Shown piece after piece: positions 57,948 to 64,000 of a stretch of DNA of 64,000 nucleotides. The stretch is from Planctomycetota bacterium (GTDB lineage Bacteria > Planctomycetota > Phycisphaerae > UBA1845 > UTPLA1): contig JACRIM010000023.1 in the NCBI GenBank assembly GCA_016235815.1, positions 101,221 to 165,220 on the forward strand, in the 5' to 3' direction. Made by a program: the position numbers and the translations under genes. The notes beneath the pieces are model-generated. The model had not been told where the DNA came from, made no database searches, and saw only the letters and a program-made list of their open reading frames with translations. Every line of letters begins with the position of its first letter. Position 1 is the stretch's first letter.

Positions 57948-58670
57948 ATGACCGACGCTGCACCGCCTACCCCCAACGGCCTCCTCAATCTTTACAAGCC
58001 CGTCGGAAAAAGCTCCGCCAATTACGTCTATCGCCTCCGCCGCGTCTTCAACCTGCGAAAGGTCGGCCACGCCGGAACCCTCGACCCCTTCGCCGACGGC
58101 GTCCTCGTCGCCTGCATCGGCCGTGGCACCAAACTCGTCGAACGCCTCATGAACCTCCCCAAACACTACCGCACCACCCTCCGCCTCGGCGTCACCAACG
58201 CAACCTACGACACCGAGAAACCCTTCGACCCCGTCCCCGGCGCAGCTGCCCCCGATCGCAGTGCCATCGAAACGGCACTCACCGCCATGACCGGCCGCAT
58301 CCAACAAGTCCCCCCCTCCTTCTCCGCCGTCCGCATCGGCGGCGTGCAAAGCTACAAACTCGCCGCCCGCGGCGCGCCCGCCCCGCGCCAGCCGAAGGAA
58401 GTCCGCATCGATCGCATCGACATCCTCGCCTACGACTACCCCACCCTCACCCTCGACATCCACTGCGGCCGCGGCACCTACATCCGCGCCATCGCCCGCG
58501 ACCTCGGCCGCATCCTCGCCTGCGGTGCCTGCTGCGAAACCCTCCAGCGCACCGCCGTCGGCCCCTTCCGCGTGGAAGACAGCGTCGACCTGCAAACCGC
58601 CCCGCCCGACGACGTCCGCGCCGCCCTCCTCCCCCTCGACGAAGCCCTCCGCCTCCTCGAATCCCCGTAG
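57948..58670 (+). CDS. truB: tRNA pseudouridine(55) synthase
   Basis: 240 residues. TruB motifs: GLLNLYKPVGKSS, KVGHAGTLDPFADGVLV with catalytic Asp46, LPKHYRTTLRLGVTNATYDT, VPPSFSAVRIGG and CGRGTYIRAIARDLG. It forms Psi55 in the T loop of tRNAs. It lacks a C-terminal PUA domain, as in the shorter bacterial TruB forms. The stop codon TAG (58668-58670) is part of the first copy of the 55-bp tandem repeat that follows. Confidence 0.94.
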   Translation: MTDAAPPTPNGLLNLYKPVGKSSANYVYRLRRVFNLRKVGHAGTLDPFADGVLVACIGRGTKLVERLMNLPKHYRTTLRLGVTNATYDTEKPFDPVPGAAAPDRSAIETALTAMTGRIQQVPPSFSAVRIGGVQSYKLAARGAPAPRQPKEVRIDRIDILAYDYPTLTLDIHCGRGTYIRAIARDLGRILACGACCETLQRTAVGPFRVEDSVDLQTAPPDDVRAALLPLDEALRLLESP

Positions 58671-58828
58671 GGTCCGCTGTGCCGACCATGGCCCCTTGGC
58701 GCTCAACTTATGTTAGCCCCCGTAGGGTCCGCTGTGCGGACCATGCCCCCTTGGCGCTCAACTTATGTTAGCCCCCGTAGGGTCCGCTGTGCGGACCATG
58801 CCCCCTTGACGTTTAATATTTGTTAGGC
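58667..58828 (+). repeat. Three tandem 55-bp repeats containing the GGTCCGC palindrome
   Basis: Units start at 58667, 58722 and 58777. Each is GTAGGGTCCGCTGTGCGGAC plus CATGCCCCCTTGGCGCTCAA plus CTTATGTTAGCCCCC. The third diverges after CCCTTG (TTGACGTTTAATATTTGTTAG). Further single copies of the palindrome: 14120-14143, 14204-14226, 15828-15851, 60195-60217. Confidence 0.92.
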
Positions 58829-58834
58829 TATAGT
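58806..58834 (+). promoter_or_regulatory. Promoter of the sigma-region-2 protein gene, formed in the diverged third repeat
   Basis: TTGACG (58806-58811), 17-nt spacer, TATAGT (58829-58834); then GGGAG before ATG 58856. In the two intact repeat copies the corresponding hexamer is TTGGCG and no -10 is present. Confidence 0.6.
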
Positions 58835-58855
58835 TAGGTATTCTCGGGAGCCGCC

Positions 58856-59737
58856 ATGTCCACCGTCGCCGACACCATCCCCCTCGATGCCCTCTCCGCG
58901 CGCCAACGCCGCCGCGTCCAGGAAAACCTCCCCCTCGTACAGCTCACCGTCGATCGCATCAAGGCCGACCCCACCGGACAACGCGCCCCCTCCGACGTTC
59001 GCGATCTCATTCAGGAAGGTTCTCTCGCCCTCGCCGAAGCCGTCCGCAACCACGACCCCACACGTCACGGCGATTTCGCCACCTACGCCATGGCCCGCGT
59101 CCACCAGGCCGTCGGCCGATTCCTTAACGAAGATGAATCACTCATCCGCGTTCCCTACATCGCCCAGCGCCGACATCGCAGCCGCTCGCACGATCCGCGC
59201 GAAGCCTCACCCCGCACTGACGACGCACCCGCCGACCGCGAGCGCCTCCGGCCCGACCGCATCCCCTCCATCAAAACGCGCGGCAGCCTCGCCAACGGCA
59301 TCCTTCATTCGCGCTTCCCCCACGTCGGCTCAACCAACGTTCGCCCCGGACCCACCCTCAACATCGCACTCCGCCACCGCATCGACCGCGCCCGCCGCCG
59401 CGCCATCGAATGCCTTCTTCGCGATGCCGGCCGCGACATCGGCGAACAGCGCGTCATCCACGCTTGCGACGCACATCGCTGGTCGATGCTCGACCCGTCC
59501 CAACAAACCTCATTCCGCGCCCTCGCCCTGTTGCTCAACTGCGCCCCCTCGCGCCTTTTCCGCTGCGAAAAACGCCTCCGCGAAACCATGGCCGCCGTGC
59601 TCGCCGCCGACCGCGCGTTTAACCGCCTCGTCGAACTCGCACGAATCCGCCGCCACGGCTGGCGACACATCCTCGACCCCGAGGACTACACCTTCCTCCG
59701 CCACGGCCCGGCCGCCGCCATCGACTTGCAAACCTGA
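58856..59737 (+). CDS. Divergent sigma70-family protein (region 2 only clearly conserved)
   Basis: 293 residues. Residues ~15-100 match sigma70 region 2: VQENLPLVQLTVDRIKAD, VRDLIQEGSLALAEAVRNHD (core-binding 2.1-2.2) and GDFATYAMARVHQAVGRFLN (2.3-2.4-like), with RVPYIAQRR next. The middle (~105-170) is Arg/Pro-rich and looks disordered. A second helical region contains LALLLNCAPSRLFRCEKRLR, which may be a decayed region 4 HTH. A regulator that binds core RNA polymerase is likely; whether it initiates transcription is unclear. Lies between truB and arfB on the same strand. Confidence 0.65.
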   Translation: MSTVADTIPLDALSARQRRRVQENLPLVQLTVDRIKADPTGQRAPSDVRDLIQEGSLALAEAVRNHDPTRHGDFATYAMARVHQAVGRFLNEDESLIRVPYIAQRRHRSRSHDPREASPRTDDAPADRERLRPDRIPSIKTRGSLANGILHSRFPHVGSTNVRPGPTLNIALRHRIDRARRRAIECLLRDAGRDIGEQRVIHACDAHRWSMLDPSQQTSFRALALLLNCAPSRLFRCEKRLRETMAAVLAADRAFNRLVELARIRRHGWRHILDPEDYTFLRHGPAAAIDLQT

Positions 59738-59764
59738 CCGGCCATCGGGTTATACTTCGCCCCC

Positions 59765-60193
59765 ATGTCGATGATCCGCATCACGCCCCAGCTCTCCATC
59801 CCCGAACGCGATCTGCGATTCTCCTTCACCACCAGCGGCGGACCCGGCGGGCAAAACGTCAACAAGGTCGCCACCCGCGCGGTGCTCAACTTCAACATCG
59901 ACCGCTGCGAAGCCCTCAGCGACGATCAGCGCGTCGCCATCCGCATCGCCCTGTTCACGCGAATCTCGAAGGAAGGAAACCTCCGCCTCGTCTGCAATCG
60001 CTTTCGCACGCAGGAGAAAAACCGAAAACTCGTCCTGGAAGTGTTCGCCCAACTGCTCGCCACGGCCCTTCGCCCCCGCCGCACGCGACACGCCACGAAA
60101 CCCACCCACTCCTCAAGGCATCGCCGCCTCGAAAGCAAACGCGCCCGCAGCGTCATCAAGAAATCCCGCCGCGCCCGCGCCTCCGATGATTAA
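59765..60193 (+). CDS. arfB: ArfB/ICT1-type peptidyl-tRNA hydrolase (ribosome rescue)
   Basis: 142 residues. Has the RF1-type catalytic loop SGGPGGQNVNKVATRA (GGQ at 28-30), the core RLVCNRFRTQEKNR, and a basic C-terminal tail (RRLESKRARSVIKKSRRAR) that enters the empty mRNA channel of stalled ribosomes. Length fits the family (~140). TATACT lies 8 nt before ATG with no Shine-Dalgarno, so the message may be nearly leaderless; ATG 59771 is an alternative start. Confidence 0.92.
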   Translation: MSMIRITPQLSIPERDLRFSFTTSGGPGGQNVNKVATRAVLNFNIDRCEALSDDQRVAIRIALFTRISKEGNLRLVCNRFRTQEKNRKLVLEVFAQLLATALRPRRTRHATKPTHSSRHRRLESKRARSVIKKSRRARASDD

Positions 60194-60194
60194 C

Positions 60195-60217
60195 GTAGGG
60201 CCCGCTGTGCGGACCAA
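60195..60217. repeat. Dispersed GGTCCGC palindrome, single degenerate copy
   Basis: GTAGGGCCCGCTGTGCGGAC between the arfB stop and the convergent kinase gene; it may act as a bidirectional transcription stop, but there is no T-run. Confidence 0.6.
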
Positions 60218-60222
60218 ACTGA

Positions 60223-61128
60223 TCACGCATACGTCGTCAACCGCCGAAACTCCGCCAACCGCCGCTCAACTTCCGCCTTCTCCGCCGCCTTGATCGAATC
60301 CAGCGAAAAGCTCTCAATCGTGATCGACGCAATGCACGCCCCGCGCGCCATCGCCGACTTGATGCTCTCCACGTCGCTCTTCCCCACTGACGCCAAATAC
60401 CCCATCAGCCCGCCCGCGAAGCTGTCGCCCGCACCGGTCGGATCCACCACCTTCGTCGTCGGATACGCCGGCAATACAAAAAGCTGATCCCCCGTCACCA
60501 GCATCGCCCCGTGCTCACCCTTCTTGATCACCGCGAATTTCGGCCCCAGCTTCAGCACTTCCTTCGCCGCGAGAATCAGATTATTCGCCCCCGTCAGCAT
60601 CCGCGCCTCGCCGTCGTTGAGCACCACGCCATGCACCTCGCCCAGCGTCTTTACCAACTCGGCGCGATGATCCGAAATCCAGAAGTTCATCGTGTCGCAC
60701 ACGATCAACTCCGGCTTCGACAATTGGCGGATGAACTCGCGCTGCACCGCCGGGTGCGTGTTCGCCAGAAACACAAACCGCGAATCCCGAAACGCCGCCG
60801 GAATCGTCGGCGCTGCTTCGGCAATAATGTTCAAATCCGTCCGCAACGTCTCGGCCGAATTCATGTCCCCGATGTACTTCCCCGACCACCGAAACGTCTT
60901 CGACCCCTTCCGCGTCTCCAGACCGGCCGTATCGATCGGCCGCGTCTTCAACAGATCGCGAAACCCCGCCGGGAAATCTTCACCGACCGCCCCAACCAGC
61001 CGCACCGGCGACAGCAGCGACGCCGCGAATGCAAAATAAACCGCTGATCCGCCCAACACATCCGGCGCCTTGCCGTAGGGCGTCTCAACAGTGTCAATTC
61101 CAATAGTTCCAGTGACGAGCAGGGACAT
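60223..61128 (-). CDS. PfkB-family carbohydrate kinase
   Basis: 301 residues from ATG 61128; upstream open frame consists of repeat sequence. PfkB signatures: GGSAVYFAFAASLL near the N-terminus, VGAVGEDFP, and the C-terminal DPTGAGDSFAGGLMGYLA with the catalytic Asp. Phosphorylates a sugar or nucleoside with ATP; the substrate is not readable. Convergent with arfB. Confidence 0.9.
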   Translation of the reverse strand: MSLLVTGTIGIDTVETPYGKAPDVLGGSAVYFAFAASLLSPVRLVGAVGEDFPAGFRDLLKTRPIDTAGLETRKGSKTFRWSGKYIGDMNSAETLRTDLNIIAEAAPTIPAAFRDSRFVFLANTHPAVQREFIRQLSKPELIVCDTMNFWISDHRAELVKTLGEVHGVVLNDGEARMLTGANNLILAAKEVLKLGPKFAVIKKGEHGAMLVTGDQLFVLPAYPTTKVVDPTGAGDSFAGGLMGYLASVGKSDVESIKSAMARGACIASITIESFSLDSIKAAEKAEVERRLAEFRRLTTYA

Positions 61129-61236
61129 AGCGTGTCTCACTTCTTTGAGTTCTGTTTCGTTGCGTTCCGCTAGTTTCGATGAATGCCGTGGACGGGTCAA
61201 CCAATGGGCACTGGTCAAGTGTAACGTGGTACAACC

Positions 61237-61370
61237 CGCCACATGGCACCGGCTTTCAACCTGCCACATGGCACAGGTTTTCAACCCGCCATGTGGCACC
61301 GGTTTTCAACCCGCCATGTGGCACCGGTTTTCAACCGGTGTACTGTGCGACAGGTTTTCAACCTGTCGAC
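61237..61370. repeat. Second array of CCGGTTTTCAACCGG-type palindromes
   Basis: Five units with TTTTCAA centres. Intact palindromes are CACCGGTTTTCAACCGGTG and GACAGGTTTTCAACCTGTC; others have only one arm preserved. Same family as 37600-37803. No gene in 61129-61462. Confidence 0.8.
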
Positions 61371-61462
61371 ACACCCTCCCATGGGGCAAGAAAAAAAACA
61401 TCGGCGGAACAACCGCCCCCGGCTGTGTTTCGCAGCCAAAGGTAGATCGGTGTCACCTACTT

Positions 61463-62917
61463 TCACCGCGGATCATGCCGATCACGCACCCTCCTCCGCA
61501 CCACCCGCGCCGACGGATCATGCCGATCCAAATCCCCGCGCGGATACTCCCGCTCCCGATCCCACAAATAATAAACCGGCGGCTCGCCGATGATCTGCCG
61601 AAACGCCCGTGCCAACTCGCCTCCCTGCCGCACTCGCGCCCGATACGACGCATCCCCGCGCGCCACGCGCACCCAATCCCGCACCGTCTTCTCCACCAGC
61701 GCCCGCACGCGCGGACACCGCCCCACCTGTCGCTCGAACTCATCCGAAAATGGATCGAGCTTCCACTGATTCAACCGCTCCAGCAGCGCCACCCGACCGC
61801 GCGGCATCGGGCCGCGCCCCACGCGCGTCATGCCGGCCCGCTCGAACACCGGGTTCACCGCCCCCATCGTCGCAAGGCACTCCACAAACCGCACCCCCGC
61901 GCGCGGCAGCGTCTGCCGCACAAACCAATGCCCCAGCCCGCACCCGCGAATGTCCGGATGCATCACCAGCCGCCGCAGGATGCGCAGCTCCCGGTTCAGC
62001 CGCCGACCGTTTCGCACAAAGCGACCGCAGGTGCACCAATTCCGCATCGCCAATTCCAGCGGCGCATGCGCAAAAACAATGATCCCCAGCGGCTCCGCGC
62101 TCGGCCGCTCGCGCATCAGGAACACCCGGTCCACAAACCCCAGCCCGTCGCGATGCCGATAGTGCATCGGCGCGAAATGGCGATAGTCCGCCACGCCGCC
62201 CGGCTCAATCACCATCCGCCGTTGCAACGAAATCGCCCGCCCCATCACCCCCGTGTCGGCCACACTCGCATCGGTGCCGCCCAGCCGCAAAATTTTGTCC
62301 GGCCGCAAGTCCTCGATAATGTCCTCGTGCGCCGTGGCCACGACGAGAATCAATCCCTCACGCGTGACCAGCTTGCGCAGGTTGTAGGCCATCGCCTTCG
62401 CCGCCCGCCGATGCAGCACCGAGGCAAACTCGTCGCACAAGATCGGCACACGCTTACAGGATGACATCGCCTCCCCCACAGCCCGCGCCAGCGCCGCTCG
62501 AAACTTCTCCCCATCCGAAAGATCGCCGTACCGCCGCAGCCACAACCGCGGCTCGCCCAGCCCGCACGCCGTAAGAATCTCCAATGCCGTGCGAAGCTCC
62601 CTCCGCGGCGCGACCGCATCAACAATCGCCCGATCCTCCGCGAACCGCCCGCGCCCCACCCAGCGCACCGCGCCAACCTCCTCGGCCAGCGCCGCCAGCA
62701 CCGAACTCTTCCCGCTCCCCGATGGGCCGGTCACCAGCAAAATCCACCCCGCCCGCAACTCCACGCGCAGCCCATCAACCACCGCAAACGGAGCCTCCCG
62801 CGCCGGCACCCCAAAGTCCCAACAAACCTCCCGCCGCCGCGGCGTCATCCCCACAAACGCCGGCTCCCGAATCACCCGAACAACAGCCCGAACCCCAGCC
62901 CCAGTCTTCTGCGCCAC
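61463..62917 (-). CDS. ABC-type ATPase fused to an acetyltransferase-like domain (COG2401-like)
   Basis: 484 residues from GTG 62917, preceded by GAGGAGG. The N-terminal ABC ATPase has Walker A TGPSGSGKSS (63-72), the signature YGDLSDGEKFRAALARAV and Walker B VPILCDEFAS; Q-loop and H-loop (ATAHEDII) are present. There is no transmembrane partner. From ~residue 240 a GNAT-like region follows (LGIIVFAHAPLELAMRNW; RRLVMHPDIRGCGLGHWFV with the acetyl-CoA-loop pattern). This architecture matches COG2401 proteins, known from phages and mobile regions as well as chromosomes, function unknown. Confidence 0.78.
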   Translation of the reverse strand: MAQKTGAGVRAVVRVIREPAFVGMTPRRREVCWDFGVPAREAPFAVVDGLRVELRAGWILLVTGPSGSGKSSVLAALAEEVGAVRWVGRGRFAEDRAIVDAVAPRRELRTALEILTACGLGEPRLWLRRYGDLSDGEKFRAALARAVGEAMSSCKRVPILCDEFASVLHRRAAKAMAYNLRKLVTREGLILVVATAHEDIIEDLRPDKILRLGGTDASVADTGVMGRAISLQRRMVIEPGGVADYRHFAPMHYRHRDGLGFVDRVFLMRERPSAEPLGIIVFAHAPLELAMRNWCTCGRFVRNGRRLNRELRILRRLVMHPDIRGCGLGHWFVRQTLPRAGVRFVECLATMGAVNPVFERAGMTRVGRGPMPRGRVALLERLNQWKLDPFSDEFERQVGRCPRVRALVEKTVRDWVRVARGDASYRARVRQGGELARAFRQIIGEPPVYYLWDREREYPRGDLDRHDPSARVVRRRVRDRHDPR

Positions 62918-63285
62918 AATGCACCTCCTCTAAAACCTAACATTTCCCAAACACAAGCATCGTAGCGACCCCGCACGCGAATTGCAATAGTTCGCAATAA
63001 TAAATTACTCCTGGTCCGCAACCCCTTGCCCCATCACCACTTGCGCCGCACGACTCAACACCGCACAGGGTGGCATGGGTCAACTTGTTGACCCGTGGCA
63101 ACACAGAATAACGCCCCCTCAATCCCCGCCCGGCAGGGCGCACGTTTGTAGCCGGTGGTTTCAACCACCGGCACCAACACCCCCAATAAACTCCCGCGTC
63201 CGGAGGACGCACGAACCGTCGGCACTTCAACTCAAAAAGTTGGATGACCCCGAATTCCCACTACTATTATCTCAATCAGGCCCAA
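62918..63285. other. Intergenic region with GTTGAC palindrome and other short repeats
   Basis: 368 bp. Holds a copy of the GGGTCAAC...GTTGACCC repeat (63069-63098), a TAGCCGGTGGTTTCAACCACCGGC hairpin (arms CCGGTGGTT/AACCACCGG, about 63150-63174) and the third copy of the 26-bp AAAAGTTGAATGACCCC motif (63233-63258). No gene. Confidence 0.6.
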
Positions 63286-63882
63286 TCAAGGTTTGGGCTC
63301 AAGTACATGCTCCCATTTCTTCCCGTTCCAACGTGTTATTCTCGCACCATGTATCTGGCTCGCCCAGAGTGAATTGTCCTTGGGATTCCAGAAGGGTTGC
63401 GATTCCGCACCCTCGGGTTTGATTTCCTTGATGAGCTTTCCCTCGGTTGGATCATACAGTCGAAAAACAAAATCATCGGAATATGCCAAGGTCTTGCAGT
63501 CCGGACTCCAGACTGGGGATGTATAGTGATCTAATCTGCCGAGCTTGCTGACCTTGCCGGTGGCAACTTCAACAACTGCAATGGTGTACCGAACTCCCTC
63601 GATCATTGCTTCTTGAGCGACCTCACAGGCAAGCCATTTGCCGTCGGGCGACGCATGGATTGAAGAAACCCGCGGCAAGACACACAGCTTTTGAGGAGGT
63701 CGATTGTCAAAAAAAACACGAAACACGCCATCCTGATCCGTCACCTTGTCATCGTAATTATTTCCCGATCCAAGCCAGACTGACTCACCCTCATCGGCCC
63801 ACTCGAATGAACCGGGATTGAACGGAAAATCAAATATGGCATTCTCGGTCGTTCTAGTATCTAAGTAGCACCGCAGAATGAT
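63286..63882 (-). pseudogene. 5'-truncated TolB/WD40-like beta-propeller gene
   Basis: The frame stays protein-like upstream to an in-frame TGA at 63885-63883 without an ATG; 198 residues remain (…FPFNPGSFEWADEGESVWLG…, ASPDGKWLACEV, SPVWSPDCKTLAYSDD, QPFWNPKDNSLWASQ). The SPDGKxLA / SPDxKTLAYS pattern is typical of TolB-like propellers. Only about three blades are left, so the N-terminal half has been lost. A GTG at 63744 could still start a shorter product. The break is next to the transposase start at 63945, which points to IS insertion. Confidence 0.65.
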
Positions 63883-63944
63883 TCATTCGATCCGGTCCAA
63901 TTGGTCGACCTTTGAAGAGACGGCGGAGCCGTCGGGAGGTCGTC

Positions 63945-64000
63945 ATGGGACGTGGGATCAAGTTGACCGAGGCGGAGCGCGAGGCCTTGGACTTGCTTCG
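63945..64000 (+). CDS. N-terminus of an IS630-type transposase (cut by the window end)
   Basis: 18 codons are visible after a Shine-Dalgarno GGGAGG (63934-63939): GRGIKLTEAEREALDLL. This matches the usual opening of IS630/winged-helix transposases (GRPIxLTxEERxxLExL). The element's left end should lie between about 63860 and 63940; IS630 elements target TA. Too little sequence for firm family assignment. Confidence 0.5.
   Translation, partial: MGRGIKLTEAEREALDLL

Noticed and set aside
57909..58706. Long minus-strand frame joined to the TrkA-N gene
   Set aside because: Antisense to truB; Gly/Ala/Val-rich shadow without a fold.

Overview
The window reads as a piece of a chromosome from a Planctomycetota bacterium (Phycisphaerae-like or an unnamed relative). 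This is inferred from the family mix: a prepilin-like protein with a C-terminal FADGHV motif, dockerin-like GDMN.DG tails, thrombospondin type 3 repeats, FG-GAP propellers, a DUF4091 glycoside hydrolase, a squalene-cyclase-repeat protein, a four-helix-bundle (S23-type) protein, few recognisable operons, high GC with strong GC3, and many intergenic palindromic repeats. No rRNA, tRNA or CRISPR was seen.

Layout. 1-4.6 kb: the end of a phosphodiesterase gene whose last 279 bp are present a second time at 4353-4631. The 2.7 kb between the copies carries a TlpA-like gene and an AT-richer Cys-rich secreted-protein gene with a 12-C tract just after its best start. 4.7-13.8 kb: secreted hydrolases, a prepilin-like protein, a toxin-antitoxin pair, a cyclase-repeat protein, three small proteins, and a DUF642/dockerin protein flanked by repeats. 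14.5-21.6 kb: a Mu-like capsid and packaging cassette (terminase, portal, protease, decoration-like protein, gpT capsid, gp36, gp37 with FN3) with no tail, lysis, transposase or regulatory genes. 21.7-25.7 kb: a calcium-loop repeat protein, an SDR reductase and an SLC13 transporter. 25.8-30 kb: a globin-coupled histidine kinase with an NtrC-type sigma54 activator, opposite a ten-cysteine protein and a hemerythrin-like protein, which looks like an O2/NO-responsive unit. 30-31.2 kb: low-complexity repeats and an S23-type gene carrying the same repeat. 31.3-51 kb: mostly exported or membrane proteins (lipoproteins, TlpA, FG-GAP, right-handed beta-helix, DUF4091, P-domain/TSP3), a radical SAM protein, a membrane HExxH protein and a NapH-like ferredoxin fused to TPRs. 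51-61 kb: housekeeping and regulation (rmuC, rpoN, a TMTC-like membrane TPR protein, a GT2 glycosyltransferase, a TrkA-N protein, truB, a sigma-region-2 protein, arfB, a PfkB kinase). 61.4-64 kb: an ABC ATPase fused to an acetyltransferase-like domain, then a TolB-like gene cut off next to the start of an IS630-type transposase that runs off the window.

The most unusual signals are: (1) the duplicated 3' gene end with almost only synonymous differences around a 2.7-kb insert; (2) the poly-C tract that puts the best start of the Cys-rich gene out of frame by one base; (3) the head-only Mu-like cassette; (4) the globin kinase/hemerythrin locus with rpoN also in the window; (5) several genes with a -10 box 5-6 nt before ATG and no Shine-Dalgarno, suggesting leaderless mRNAs; (6) palindromic repeat families whose arms covary, one of which supplies both the truB stop codon and the -35 box of the next gene.
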